Shown: piece after piece, positions 35,585 to 45,220 of the stretch
Layout of the letters: every line of letters starts with the position of its first letter
How positions within the stretch are numbered: position 1 is the first letter of the stretch
DNA from: Acetivibrio alkalicellulosi
Lineage (GTDB): Bacteria > Bacillota > Clostridia > Acetivibrionales > Acetivibrionaceae
Length of the DNA stretch: 64,000 nt
Reading direction: 5' to 3'
Assembly (NCBI GenBank): GCA_008125075.1
Contig: VLTH01000003.1
Coordinates: 93,935-157,934 of the forward strand
The notes under the pieces: model-generated
Databases searched by the model: none
What the model was told of the DNA's origin: nothing
The model's input: the letters and a program-made list of their open reading frames with translations, nothing else
Program-made: the position numbers and the translations under genes

Positions 35585-36624
35585 TTTATTTAATTGCTTT
35601 TACCCATACAGGTGCAGCTTTATGCAGAACTCTCACTAAAAACTTGAATTCTTCAGGTCTTGAGGCAATTGGTTTTTCAAAATACGAGATAGAAGGATTA
35701 ACACTATTTAGGGGAGGTCTCAAAGAATTTTGTGAGAAAGCCTTTATAAAGACCAATGCAATTATTTTTATAGGAGCAGTTGGAATTGCAGTTCGGGGAA
35801 TAGCTCCATTTATAAAAACAAAAGACAAAGACCCTGGAGTTATTGTTATTGACGAATTTGGTAAATATGTTATTCCCATTTTATCTGGTCATATTGGAAA
35901 GGCAAATGAACTCTCAGTAAAAGTGGCAGAGATATTAAAAGCTAAACCTGTTATAACCACTTCAACTGATTTAAACGGTAAATTCTCTGTTGATGTGTGG
36001 GCAGTGAAAAACCATTTGTATATAGAAAATGTAGAAAATATAAAATATGTATCTGCTGCTATACTAAAGGATGAACAGGTGAGTTTTAAATGTGATTATG
36101 AACTTATTGGTTTACTTCCTGAGTTTTTAACTCTTAAGGATAGAGAAGTGGGTATACATATTTTAAAAGGAGAAACCAGACACTTGTTTTCTAAAACCTT
36201 GATTCTAAGACCAAAGGAATACTTTATAGGAATAGGGTGTAGGAAAGATACAAGAAAAAAAGCTTTAGAAGAGTTTGTACTTGATACATTAAATCAACAT
36301 AAAATTTCAAGGAATTTGGTAAATGCTGTTGCTACAATTAATATTAAAGAAAAAGAAGAGGCAATTAAAGCATTTTGTAAAAAGTATTCCTATGACTTAA
36401 AAACATTTACAAGTGAGCAATTGTTACAAGCAGAGGGTGATTTTAGCTCTTCTTTATTTGTTAAAAGCATAGTAGGTGTTGACAATGTATGTGAGAGAGC
36501 TGCTGTACTAGCTAGCGGGAAGAGCAATTTAATAATACAAAAAAAGGTTAAAGACGGAATGACCGTTGCAGTTGCAATGGGTGATTGGAGGTGCCGTTTT
36601 GAACATAATAATGGCAGGGATTGA
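35581..36624 (+). CDS. cbiG: Cobalt-precorrin-5A hydrolase CbiG
   Basis: 347 residues with the three CbiG regions: N-terminal (AFTHTGAALCRTL), central GRGI-like block (IFIGAVGIAVRGIAPFIK, SGHIGKANELS) and C-terminal domain (FIGIGCRKDT). It opens the delta-lactone of cobalt-precorrin-5A and releases acetaldehyde. Its last 26 bases overlap the start of hemA. Confidence 0.93.
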   Translation: MIYLIAFTHTGAALCRTLTKNLNSSGLEAIGFSKYEIEGLTLFRGGLKEFCEKAFIKTNAIIFIGAVGIAVRGIAPFIKTKDKDPGVIVIDEFGKYVIPILSGHIGKANELSVKVAEILKAKPVITTSTDLNGKFSVDVWAVKNHLYIENVENIKYVSAAILKDEQVSFKCDYELIGLLPEFLTLKDREVGIHILKGETRHLFSKTLILRPKEYFIGIGCRKDTRKKALEEFVLDTLNQHKISRNLVNAVATINIKEKEEAIKAFCKKYSYDLKTFTSEQLLQAEGDFSSSLFVKSIVGVDNVCERAAVLASGKSNLIIQKKVKDGMTVAVAMGDWRCRFEHNNGRD

Positions 36625-37783
36625 CTATCATACAGCAGAACTTGATTGCCGTGAAAAATTCAGTTTCACTAAAAGTAAAACCAGAGAAATAATAAAAGCT
36701 ATAAATATAAATAGCGGCTTAAGCGTAGTTTTACTATGCACTTGTAATAGAACTGAAATATACATGACAGGAAATAAAAAGGAAAACACTGCTGATCCCG
36801 TGGATGTTTTGTGTCAGTATGCCGGTGCTGATGCTGATAAATATAGACAGTATTTTTTCATAAAAGAAAACAGGGAAGCTGTAAAACACTTGATGGAAGT
36901 GGCATCTGGGCTTCATTCCATGATATTTGGGGAGGATCAGATTATTTCTCAGGTAAAAGATGCAGTTAGAGTATCCAATGAGGAAAAAGTTAGTAATCCG
37001 GTATTAAATACTTTATTTCGGTATGGGGTTACTTGTGCAAAGAAGGTTAAATCCAGTGTTTCTATAAAAAGTGTTTGCCCCTCGGTAGCAAAAAAAGCTG
37101 CAGAAATCTTAGAGGAGAGAATTAAAGGGAAGTCTGATTTTAAGGTTCTTGTTATAGGGAATGGTGAGGTTGGCAGGAGTGTGTGTAACCAATTGACATT
37201 ATACGGTTGTAGTGTATTTATGACACTTAGAAGCTTCAAACATGGAGAAACTGTTGTACCAAGTGGCTGTATACCTATTGATTACAATTTGCGTCAAAAG
37301 TACTTTGAAAAGGTTGATGCTGTAATTAGTGCTACATTAAGCCCCCATCACACAATTAGCTATGGAATGATAAAAGAATGCTTGAAGTTGCCAGAGTTTA
37401 TTATTGATCTGGCCGTTCCGAGGGATGTTGATCCTGCTGTGAGTACAATTGAAGGAATAAAGTACTATAACATTGATACCCTTGGAAGGTGTGCATTGAA
37501 AGATAACACCAAGGAAATTGAAATTATAAGCCACATTATTGAGAAGGAAATGGGAAAATGTTATGACTGGTTTGTTATACATAAACACGCCCATGATATA
37601 ACTTCTGTTAAAGATTTGACAATTAAAAAAGTGACAGAAAACTTGCAAAAAGATTTAACAGAAGAGGAAAAAATACAAAAAGCCATATCAAAAACCGTTG
37701 ACTATATTATGTACGCCATAAAGGATGATATATCAAAGGAAACATTTTTAAAGATAAAACAAGGAATTGAGTTGAGGAGATAA
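36599..37783 (+). CDS. hemA: Glutamyl-tRNA reductase HemA
   Basis: 394 residues from TTG 36599, which has GGAGGT 6 bases upstream and gives the classic N-terminus MNIIMAGIDYHTAELDCRE; an internal ATG at 36611 is the alternative. The catalytic Cys is in LLCTCNRTEIY, followed by GLHSMIFGEDQIISQVK and an NADPH-binding segment VIGNGEVGRSVC. It makes glutamate-1-semialdehyde, the first step of the C5 pathway to 5-aminolevulinate. Embedded among cbi genes, so the operon makes its own tetrapyrrole precursor. Confidence 0.94.
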   Translation: MNIIMAGIDYHTAELDCREKFSFTKSKTREIIKAININSGLSVVLLCTCNRTEIYMTGNKKENTADPVDVLCQYAGADADKYRQYFFIKENREAVKHLMEVASGLHSMIFGEDQIISQVKDAVRVSNEEKVSNPVLNTLFRYGVTCAKKVKSSVSIKSVCPSVAKKAAEILEERIKGKSDFKVLVIGNGEVGRSVCNQLTLYGCSVFMTLRSFKHGETVVPSGCIPIDYNLRQKYFEKVDAVISATLSPHHTISYGMIKECLKLPEFIIDLAVPRDVDPAVSTIEGIKYYNIDTLGRCALKDNTKEIEIISHIIEKEMGKCYDWFVIHKHAHDITSVKDLTIKKVTENLQKDLTEEEKIQKAISKTVDYIMYAIKDDISKETFLKIKQGIELRR

Positions 37784-37787
37784 TTAT

Positions 37788-38525
37788 ATGATTTACATAA
37801 TAGGTTTAGGTCCCGGAGAACAAAGCCAGCTTACTCAAAAAGCAGTAACTGCCCTGAAAAACTGTGATGTTATTGCCGGATACAATGTATATATAAACTT
37901 GATAAAGGATATTGTCAGCAAAAAACAAATAATCAGTACGCCTATGAAACAAGAGGTAGAGCGATGCAGATTAGCTGCAATTGCTGCATCAAAGGGGAAA
38001 AAAGTTGCCATGGTATCAAGTGGTGATGCGGGCATATACGGTATGGCTGGACTTATGTATGAGATTTGCTTTGAGCTAAATATAGATGTTGAGATTGAAG
38101 TTATAGCTGGAATTACTGCAGCAAGTTCAGCAGCCGCTGTTTTGGGTGCACCACTAACCCACGATTTTGCAGCAATTTCTCTTAGCAATTTGCTCACACC
38201 CTGGGAGGATATTGAAAAGAGGTTGGACTTAGCTTCAAAGGCGGGGTTTGTCCTTGCAATCTATAACCCTGTAAGTAAAAAAAGAGCCAACTTTTTAAGA
38301 AAAGCCTGTGAAATATTATTAAACAATCTGGATGAAAATACTATGTGCGGCTATGTTAGGAATATTGCAAGAGAAGGACAGGAACATAGAATATTAAATT
38401 TGAAAGAGCTTAAAGATTGCCAAATTGACATGTTTACAACAGTAATTGTGGGTAATAAAAACACAAAAGTTATTGGAAATAAATTAGTTACACCACGGGG
38501 TTACAAAAATGTAGGTGAAAAGTAG
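37788..38525 (+). CDS. cbiH: Cobalt-precorrin-3B C17-methyltransferase CbiH (CobJ)
   Basis: 245 residues. Starts IYIIGLGPGEQSQLT, then VSSGDAGIYGMAGLMYE and FAAISLSNLLTPWEDIEKRL, features of CbiH/CobJ. It performs C17 methylation with ring contraction. Starts 4 bases after hemA. Stop codon is TAG. Confidence 0.93.
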   Translation: MIYIIGLGPGEQSQLTQKAVTALKNCDVIAGYNVYINLIKDIVSKKQIISTPMKQEVERCRLAAIAASKGKKVAMVSSGDAGIYGMAGLMYEICFELNIDVEIEVIAGITAASSAAAVLGAPLTHDFAAISLSNLLTPWEDIEKRLDLASKAGFVLAIYNPVSKKRANFLRKACEILLNNLDENTMCGYVRNIAREGQEHRILNLKELKDCQIDMFTTVIVGNKNTKVIGNKLVTPRGYKNVGEK

Positions 38526-38559
38526 GATGTAAGTTTTTGAAAAAAGGGGACTTAAAGGG

Positions 38560-39429
38560 ATGGAAATAATAAGAGTAGGGAGTAGGGACAGTAAGTTGGC
38601 AATTATACAATCAAAGCTTGTTATGGATGCAATAGAAAAGTTTGATAAAAATATAAAAACCCAGCTTATAACCATGAAAACTACAGGGGATAAGATACTT
38701 GATAAAAGTCTTGACAAAATAGGTGGCAAGGGGCTTTTTGTAAAAGAATTAGATGATGCTTTGCTAAATAATATGGTGGACATAACTGTACACAGTTATA
38801 AGGATATGCCAATGGATATAAACCCTGATCTTCCAATAGTAGCAGTGTCTGAAAGAGAAGATGAACGGGATGTTCTTATATTGCCAAATACTAAAATAGA
38901 TGAGACAAAGCCTATAGGCTGCTCAAGCAAAAGACGAGTAATTCAATTATCTCAATTAGGATACCTTAATATGGCTCCAATTCGAGGAAATGTTATTTCA
39001 AGGCTTAGAAAACTTGATGAAGGTCAGTTTCGTACTCTTGTTTTAGCAGCAGCAGGAATTAAAAGACTTAATCTTACAGAGCGTATTCATAAATTCTTTT
39101 CAACGGAAGAAATTATGCCTGCTGCTTGTCAGGGGATTATTGCAGTTCAAGGGCGAAAAGGAGAAAATGTTGACTATTTAAAAGGCTTTCACTGTGAAAA
39201 ATCAAAACAAATAGCTGATGGGGAGAGGGCTTTTGTAGCTGCTTTAGATGGAGGTTGTTCATCGCCTGTTGCAGCATATGCACAAATTGAAAAGGGAAAG
39301 TTAGTTTTAAAGGGTTTATATGTTGATGAGGAAAATGGAATTGTGCGAAAAGGGAGTATGTGTGGAGAAATTAAAGATGCAAAAGATATAGGTGTAGCGT
39401 TGGCACTAAAGCTTAAAGGGGAGGTGTAG
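38560..39429 (+). CDS. hemC: Porphobilinogen deaminase HemC
   Basis: 289 residues. Motifs RVGSRDSKLAIIQS, HSYKDMPMDI, the cofactor-attachment Cys in LDGGCSSPVAAYAQ and CQGIIAVQ are present. The enzyme links four porphobilinogens into hydroxymethylbilane on a dipyrromethane cofactor. The porphobilinogen synthase gene hemB that would feed it is not in this cluster. It precedes cobA-hemD by two bases. Stop codon is TAG. Confidence 0.95.
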   Translation: MEIIRVGSRDSKLAIIQSKLVMDAIEKFDKNIKTQLITMKTTGDKILDKSLDKIGGKGLFVKELDDALLNNMVDITVHSYKDMPMDINPDLPIVAVSEREDERDVLILPNTKIDETKPIGCSSKRRVIQLSQLGYLNMAPIRGNVISRLRKLDEGQFRTLVLAAAGIKRLNLTERIHKFFSTEEIMPAACQGIIAVQGRKGENVDYLKGFHCEKSKQIADGERAFVAALDGGCSSPVAAYAQIEKGKLVLKGLYVDEENGIVRKGSMCGEIKDAKDIGVALALKLKGEV

Positions 39430-39431
39430 AT

Positions 39432-40937
39432 ATGACAAAAGGATTTGTAGCTTTAGTTGGGGCAGGTCCCGGAGAAATTGGACTCTTAACCCTTAGGGGT
39501 AAAGAATATATTGAAAAAGCAGATGTGGTTGTCTTTGACAGGCTGGTGTCTCCAGAAATACTTGATTTAATCCCACATGGGGCTAAAAAAATTGATGTGG
39601 GAAAAGATTCAGGCAATCATAAAGTTCCACAGGAAGATATAAATAATATTTTGCTGAGGGAGGCGATTGAAGGGAATATTGTAATAAGGCTCAAAGGAGG
39701 AGACCCTTTCTTGTTTGGAAGAGGAGGGGAAGAGTTGGAACTCCTTGTTGAAAACAATATACCCTTTGAGGTAGTACCAGGAATAACTTCTGCTCTTTCT
39801 GTTCCAGCTTATGCAGGAATTCCAGTAACTCATAGGGATTTTTGCAGCAGTGTTCACATAATAACAGGACACCAGAAGAAAGATGAAGCCCTTAAAATCA
39901 ATTATAAGTCTCTTTGTCAAATGGAGGGTACCCTGGTATTTTTAATGGGGGTAGGGGCTTTAAAAGAAATCATGAAGGGTCTTATTGAAGCTAATATGGA
40001 TAAAGCTACACCTGCAGCTATTATAGAGAAGGGTAGCTATCCAGAGCAGCGTATGGTTGCAGGAACAATTGAAAATATTTATGAAATAGCAAGTAATAGC
40101 CAAATAAAATCACCTTCAATAATTGTAGTTGGAAAGGTATGTGAACTGGGTGACAAATATGATTGGTTTACAAAAAGACCGCTATTTGGAAAAAAAATAA
40201 TGGTAACAAGACCTAAAATGTCAGGAAATACATTAAGTATAAAGCTTAGGAATCTTGGTGCAAAAGTTTATGATTTCCCGTGTATAGAGATAGAAGAAAT
40301 ACCCAATAATGAGATGTTAAAAAATGAAATTAGCTCTATGTGTGATTATAGTTGGCTGGTTTTTACAAGTAAAAACGGTGTTGCCATATTTTTTGATTAT
40401 ATGCTAATGAAAAAAATTGATTTTCGGGTGCTGGGTAATATTAAAATTGCTGCAATAGGATCTCAGACAGCACAGTCTTTAAAAGAGCGGGGTATAATAG
40501 CCGATTTTGTACCTCAGATTTTTGACGGAGAGCACTTGGTTAAAGGTCTTTTAGAGAAAATAGATAAAAATGATAATGTTTTGCTTTTAAGAGCATTGAT
40601 GGGGACAGAAGAAATTCCAAAGATATTAGGTGATGGAGGCATTCCATTTAAAGATATTCCAATATACAACACATTGCTTAAAAATGAAAACTCACAACAT
40701 ATGAAAAAATTGATTGATGAAAATGAGGTGGATTTCGTAACTTTTACCAGTGCGTCAACAGTTGATGGATTTATTAATTCTATGCCAAAGGTTGATTTAT
40801 CAAAAGTAACAGGTATTTGTATCGGCGATAAAACAGCTCTACGGGCAAAGCACTATGGTATTAAGCATGTTATTTCTGATGAGGCAACAATTGATAGTAT
40901 GATTACTAAAATTTTGGATTTAGAATGCAGAAAATAG
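39432..40937 (+). CDS. cobA-hemD: Bifunctional uroporphyrinogen-III C-methyltransferase / uroporphyrinogen-III synthase
   Basis: 501 residues. The N-terminal part (about 1-245) is CobA/SUMT (LVGAGPGEIGLLTLRG, RLKGGDPFLFGRGGEE, VVPGITSALSVPAYAGIP). The C-terminal part (about 250-501) is HemD (KIMVTRPKMSGNTLS, YSWLVFTSKNGV, DFVTFTSASTVDGF). The fusion makes uroporphyrinogen III and converts it to precorrin-2, committing the pathway to corrins. Such fusions are common in clostridia. Stop codon is TAG. Confidence 0.94.
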   Translation: MTKGFVALVGAGPGEIGLLTLRGKEYIEKADVVVFDRLVSPEILDLIPHGAKKIDVGKDSGNHKVPQEDINNILLREAIEGNIVIRLKGGDPFLFGRGGEELELLVENNIPFEVVPGITSALSVPAYAGIPVTHRDFCSSVHIITGHQKKDEALKINYKSLCQMEGTLVFLMGVGALKEIMKGLIEANMDKATPAAIIEKGSYPEQRMVAGTIENIYEIASNSQIKSPSIIVVGKVCELGDKYDWFTKRPLFGKKIMVTRPKMSGNTLSIKLRNLGAKVYDFPCIEIEEIPNNEMLKNEISSMCDYSWLVFTSKNGVAIFFDYMLMKKIDFRVLGNIKIAAIGSQTAQSLKERGIIADFVPQIFDGEHLVKGLLEKIDKNDNVLLLRALMGTEEIPKILGDGGIPFKDIPIYNTLLKNENSQHMKKLIDENEVDFVTFTSASTVDGFINSMPKVDLSKVTGICIGDKTALRAKHYGIKHVISDEATIDSMITKILDLECRK

Positions 40938-40987
40938 AATTTTTGGCAATATACAGCGATTTGAATAAGAAGGGAGATGATGGCTAA

Positions 40988-42289
40988 ATGGATTTAAATG
41001 TTTTGTATGAGAGAGGCAAAAAGGTAATGCCCGGTGGTGTAAACAGCCCCGTAAGAGCATTTAAAGCAGTTGGAACCAATCCTTTATTTATTAGTAAAGC
41101 AAATGGTTCAAAAATATATGATATAGATAATAATGAGTATTTAGATTATGTATGTTCCTGGGGACCTATGATTCTAGGACACAATCACCCAAAAATAGTT
41201 GAGAGTATTATGGATGTAATTCACAATGGACTAAGCTTTGGTGCACCTACTGAAAATGAAGTTTTGATGGGGGAACTGATTACCAGTATTGTACCTTATA
41301 TTGATATGATAAGAATGGTCAATAGCGGGACGGAAGCTGTAATGAGTGCCATAAGACTGGCACGGGGATATACAAAAAGGGATAAAATAATTAAATTTGA
41401 AGGTTGCTACCACGGACATTGTGACAGTATGTTGGTAAAAGCAGGCTCAGGTGCTTTGACTTTATCAACGCCAGATAGTTTGGGTGTCACAGAAGGAACA
41501 GCTAATGATACTTTAGTTGCTGTATATAATGACATAAGTAGTGTAGAGAAACTGTTTACCCAAAATGAAGGTCAAATAGCCGGAGTAATTATTGAGCCTG
41601 TTGCAGCCAATATGGGGGTTGTACCTCCTAGAAAAGAGTTTTTGGAAAAGCTTCGGGAACTTTGTGATAAAAATAATGCTCTTTTAATATTTGATGAGGT
41701 AATCACAGGATTTAGGCTTTGTATTGGTGGAGCACAGGAATTCTACAATGTAAAGGCTGATATAGTAACTTACGGAAAGATAATAGGGGGTGGAATGCCC
41801 GTAGGTGCTTATGGAGGAAGAAGAGAAATAATGGAGTGTGTTTCTCCTTTAGGGGGAGTATATCAGGCAGGTACACTTTCAGGAAATCCTGTAGCTATGG
41901 CAGCAGGTATTGCTCAACTAAAGGTTCTTAAAGAAAATAGAGAAATATATGACAAAATTGATACTATGGCAAAAAAATTGGAAAATGGTTTTAAAAGCAT
42001 AGCAGAGGAACTTAAGTTCCCAATTTGTGTTAATCGTGTGGGTTCTTTGATTGGAGTGTTTTTTACAAAAGAAAAGGTGGACAATTTTGAAATGGCAAAA
42101 ACCAGTAATACAGAGCTTTATGCAAAGTACTTTAATTATATGCTAAAAGAGGGGATTTATCTGGCTCCTTCTCAGTTTGAAGCAATGTTTGTAAGTTATT
42201 CTCATACAGAAGAAGATATTTTAAGGACATTAGATTGTGCAAAAAAGGTATTAGGTAATTTATATAATTTAAGAAAAGGAGTGTTTTAA
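40988..42289 (+). CDS. hemL: Glutamate-1-semialdehyde 2,1-aminomutase HemL
   Basis: 433 residues, usual HemL length. N-terminal MPGGVNSPVRAFKAVG, catalytic loop around VNSGTEAVMSAIRLARG, LIFDEVITGFR, and the PLP Lys in VTYGKIIGGGMPVGAYGG. It converts glutamate-1-semialdehyde to 5-aminolevulinate, downstream of HemA. Ribosome site GGGAG. It lies 50 bases after cobA-hemD and 3 bases before cbiX; hemB is commonly found in this position in other clostridia but is absent. Confidence 0.96.
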   Translation: MDLNVLYERGKKVMPGGVNSPVRAFKAVGTNPLFISKANGSKIYDIDNNEYLDYVCSWGPMILGHNHPKIVESIMDVIHNGLSFGAPTENEVLMGELITSIVPYIDMIRMVNSGTEAVMSAIRLARGYTKRDKIIKFEGCYHGHCDSMLVKAGSGALTLSTPDSLGVTEGTANDTLVAVYNDISSVEKLFTQNEGQIAGVIIEPVAANMGVVPPRKEFLEKLRELCDKNNALLIFDEVITGFRLCIGGAQEFYNVKADIVTYGKIIGGGMPVGAYGGRREIMECVSPLGGVYQAGTLSGNPVAMAAGIAQLKVLKENREIYDKIDTMAKKLENGFKSIAEELKFPICVNRVGSLIGVFFTKEKVDNFEMAKTSNTELYAKYFNYMLKEGIYLAPSQFEAMFVSYSHTEEDILRTLDCAKKVLGNLYNLRKGVF

Positions 42290-42292
42290 ATA

Positions 42293-42655
42293 ATGAAAGG
42301 AATTTTAATTTTAGCTCATGGTAGTAGAGAAAAATCAACAGAAAATACACTTAAGGAAGTAATTTTAATGCTCAAAGACCAAATGGAAGAGTGTATTATT
42401 GAGTATGCATTTTTACAATTTAGTGAAGTAAACTTAAGTAAAGGGTTGGACAAGTTATTAGATAAGGGTGTAGATGACATTAAAATAATACCATACTTTT
42501 TATTTGATGGAGTTCACATCCAGCAAGACATTCCAAAGGAAATTGAGGATTATCTTAAAGATAAATCTCATGTAAAAATCAGTTTGGGAAAAACTCTTGG
42601 TACTGATAAGAGACTGGCAGGAATTCTTACAGATAGAATAAAGGAAGTAGTATGA
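42293..42655 (+). CDS. cbiX: Small sirohydrochlorin cobaltochelatase CbiX(S)
   Basis: 120 residues, the length of the short CbiX form that acts as a homodimer. Metal-binding His in ILAHGSREKST and the second in FLFDGVHIQQDIP. It inserts Co2+ into sirohydrochlorin at the start of the anaerobic corrin branch. A dehydrogenase for precorrin-2 (CysG/SirC type) is not seen here. Overlaps cbiET by 4 bases. Confidence 0.88.
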   Translation: MKGILILAHGSREKSTENTLKEVILMLKDQMEECIIEYAFLQFSEVNLSKGLDKLLDKGVDDIKIIPYFLFDGVHIQQDIPKEIEDYLKDKSHVKISLGKTLGTDKRLAGILTDRIKEVV

Positions 42656-43851
42656 AGAAAGAAGTGTACATTATAGGTGCAGGACCGGGCAAAACGAGTG
42701 AACTTACAAAAGAGGCCATAAGGCTTATAAAAGATTGTAAAGAGGTATATTCCTTTGAAAGAATTGCCAGCCTCAACAGTGATTTAAGGGTAGATATAAG
42801 AGTATGCACCTATGGGGAAATTATCAACCGGGTTAATCAATCAACAGCTAAAAGTATTGCCCTTTTGGTTTCTGGGGACATTGGTTTTTTCTCTATAGCA
42901 AAGACGTTAATTCCAAAGCTTGAGGAAAACTGTTCTGTTAAAACTGTTTGTGGAATAAGCAGTATGCAATACTTCTGTTCTAAAATTGGGGTTAGCTATG
43001 AAAATATTAATGTAGTCAGCCTTCACGGTAGAAGCAAAAGTATTTTAGGGAATGTTTCCTATAATAATCATGTTTTTGTACTTACCGATGGAGTAAACAG
43101 GGCAGATAAAATTTGTATCCAGCTTTGTGAAAATATGCTTTTTGATATAAAGGTTTATGTTGGAGAAAATCTATCAATGGAAAATGAGAGAATTTTTGAA
43201 GGAACTGCATATGAAGGATCCAAGCAAAGATTTGACCAATTATCTGTATTGATTATCGAAAATCAAAGTTATGCAGATAAGAATATTCCCCTGTTTGATG
43301 AGGATTTTACAAGGGATGATGCACCCATGACAAAAGAGGAAGTTAGATGGAGTTCTGTTAATAACCTTAAGATTAAAAGTGGAGACATTGTCTTTGATAT
43401 TGGAGCAGGGACAGGTTCAGTTGCAATAGAAATGGCAAGAAAGGCATATGAAGGAATTGTTTATGCAATAGAAAAAAATAATGATACATTTCACCTGCTA
43501 AAAGAAAATATAGTAAAACTCAGAGCCTTTAATGTGATTCCTATATCAGGTGAAGCATCAGAGGAAATAAAGAAACTACCAATTCCAGATAAAGCTTTTA
43601 TTGGTGGCAGTGGAGGAAATCTAAAAGAAATAATTAAATATCTTTACACCATTAATCCAAATATAAGAATGGTTGTCAATGCAATAACATTAGAGACTCT
43701 AGTTACTGCAACTGAGGTATTTAATGATATGAAATTTAAAACTAAAACTGTATGTATCAATTGTGCTAAGAACAGACCTGTAGGAAATTATAACATGATG
43801 ATTGCCAACAATCCTGTTTATATAATAACTGGTGAAAAATATGAAGAATAA
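42652..43851 (+). CDS. cbiET: Fused cobalt-precorrin-7 C5-methyltransferase / cobalt-precorrin-6B C15-methyltransferase (CbiE-CbiT)
   Basis: 399 residues. CbiE occupies about 1-200 (VYIIGAGPGKTSELT, LVSGDIGFFSIAK). CbiT occupies about 215-399 (DIGAGTGSVAIEMARKA is the SAM site; FIGGSGGNLKEII is typical of CbiT). The fusion equals CobL of the aerobic pathway. It methylates C5 and C15 and decarboxylates the C12 acetate. Overlaps the end of cbiX and the start of cbiA. Confidence 0.94.
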   Translation: MKKEVYIIGAGPGKTSELTKEAIRLIKDCKEVYSFERIASLNSDLRVDIRVCTYGEIINRVNQSTAKSIALLVSGDIGFFSIAKTLIPKLEENCSVKTVCGISSMQYFCSKIGVSYENINVVSLHGRSKSILGNVSYNNHVFVLTDGVNRADKICIQLCENMLFDIKVYVGENLSMENERIFEGTAYEGSKQRFDQLSVLIIENQSYADKNIPLFDEDFTRDDAPMTKEEVRWSSVNNLKIKSGDIVFDIGAGTGSVAIEMARKAYEGIVYAIEKNNDTFHLLKENIVKLRAFNVIPISGEASEEIKKLPIPDKAFIGGSGGNLKEIIKYLYTINPNIRMVVNAITLETLVTATEVFNDMKFKTKTVCINCAKNRPVGNYNMMIANNPVYIITGEKYEE

Positions 43852-45196
43852 TAACAGTAGAATTATGATTGCAGGCACCAATAGCGGGTGCGGAAAAACA
43901 ACAATTACATGTGCTCTGTTAAGAGCCTTAATTAATAGAGGATTAAAAACAGCAGCCTTCAAGTGTGGTCCGGATTATATAGATCCTATGTTTCATACCG
44001 AGATAATTGGGGCAAAATCTCGTAACCTTGATATGTTTTTGTGTGGAGAACAAGTGACAAAGTATCTTTTAAAAAAGAACAGTGAGAATGCAGATATTTC
44101 AATTATTGAAGGGGTAATGGGTTATTATGATGGTTTAGGCTTTGATAATACTTTATATTCTTCTTGTGATTTTTCTAATAAAACTAGTACTCCTGTTATT
44201 TTAGCTGTTAACTGTTTGGGAATGTCTTTATCTGTTGTAGCCTTGATAAAGGGATACCTGGAATTTTACGAAAATCAGATTGTTGCAGTTATATTAAACA
44301 ACATTTCAGAAGGAATGTACCTTAAGTATAAAGATAGTATCGAAAGACATCTTAATATTAAAGTATTAGGATTTATGCCAAGGCAAAAGGAAGCTGTTTT
44401 AGAAAGTAGACACTTAGGATTGGTTACGGCAGAAGAAGTGGTAGCTCTAGATGAGAAAATAGAACTGTTGGCTAAAATGGCACAAAAGTATATTGATTTG
44501 GACGCTATTATTTCATTGGCGAAATCAGCACTTCCTCTAGTCTGTGAAGAAGTTATTATAGTAAAGCAAAATCCAGTAAAGATAGCATTTGCAAGGGATA
44601 AAGCATTTTGTTTTTACTATGAGGATAGTTTGGAGTTGCTGCGACAAATGGGTGCTATGCTTATACCCTTTTCACCTCTTGAGGATGGAGTTTTGCCAGA
44701 GGGTATAGATGGTCTTATTTTAGGTGGGGGCTATCCTGAATTGTATTTGGAAAAACTATCAAAAAATACTTCAATGCTAAATAGCATAAAAGATTCAGTA
44801 ATAAATGGTTTGCCCACTTATGCAGAATGTGGAGGCTTTATGTACCTAGGCAAAACAATAACAATAGATGATAGGAAATACAAAATGGTTGGTGCTATAG
44901 ATACAAATTCAATACTGACTAAAAAGCTACAAAACTTTGGATATATCCATATAAAAGCTTATGAAGATAATATGTTTTGCAATAAAGGTGAGGGGATTAA
45001 TGCACATGAATTTCATTATTCTAGTAGTGACAATAACGGTAAAACCTTTAAAGCTTTAAAAAGCTCCGGCAAAAGTTGGGATGGGATTTTTGCTACAGAC
45101 ACAATTTATGCAGGATATCCACATTTGCACCTTTGGGGCAATATAGATTTTGCAAAGAGGTTTTTAAAAAGGTGTTGGGATTTTAGAAGTAAATAA
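43841..45196 (+). CDS. cbiA: Cobyrinate a,c-diamide synthase CbiA
   Basis: About 451 residues from ATG 43841 (a GTG at 43832 is also in frame). N-terminal P-loop IAGTNSGCGKTTITCAL, ATP-binding FKCGPDYIDPMFH, and C-terminal glutaminase-type domain with Cys in PTYAECGGFMYLG. It amidates carboxylates a and c of cobyrinic acid using glutamine and ATP. Overlaps cbiET by 11 bases. Confidence 0.94.
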   Translation: MKNNNSRIMIAGTNSGCGKTTITCALLRALINRGLKTAAFKCGPDYIDPMFHTEIIGAKSRNLDMFLCGEQVTKYLLKKNSENADISIIEGVMGYYDGLGFDNTLYSSCDFSNKTSTPVILAVNCLGMSLSVVALIKGYLEFYENQIVAVILNNISEGMYLKYKDSIERHLNIKVLGFMPRQKEAVLESRHLGLVTAEEVVALDEKIELLAKMAQKYIDLDAIISLAKSALPLVCEEVIIVKQNPVKIAFARDKAFCFYYEDSLELLRQMGAMLIPFSPLEDGVLPEGIDGLILGGGYPELYLEKLSKNTSMLNSIKDSVINGLPTYAECGGFMYLGKTITIDDRKYKMVGAIDTNSILTKKLQNFGYIHIKAYEDNMFCNKGEGINAHEFHYSSSDNNGKTFKALKSSGKSWDGIFATDTIYAGYPHLHLWGNIDFAKRFLKRCWDFRSK

Positions 45197-45220
45197 TTTA
45201 GAACTTAGGGAGAGATTTAA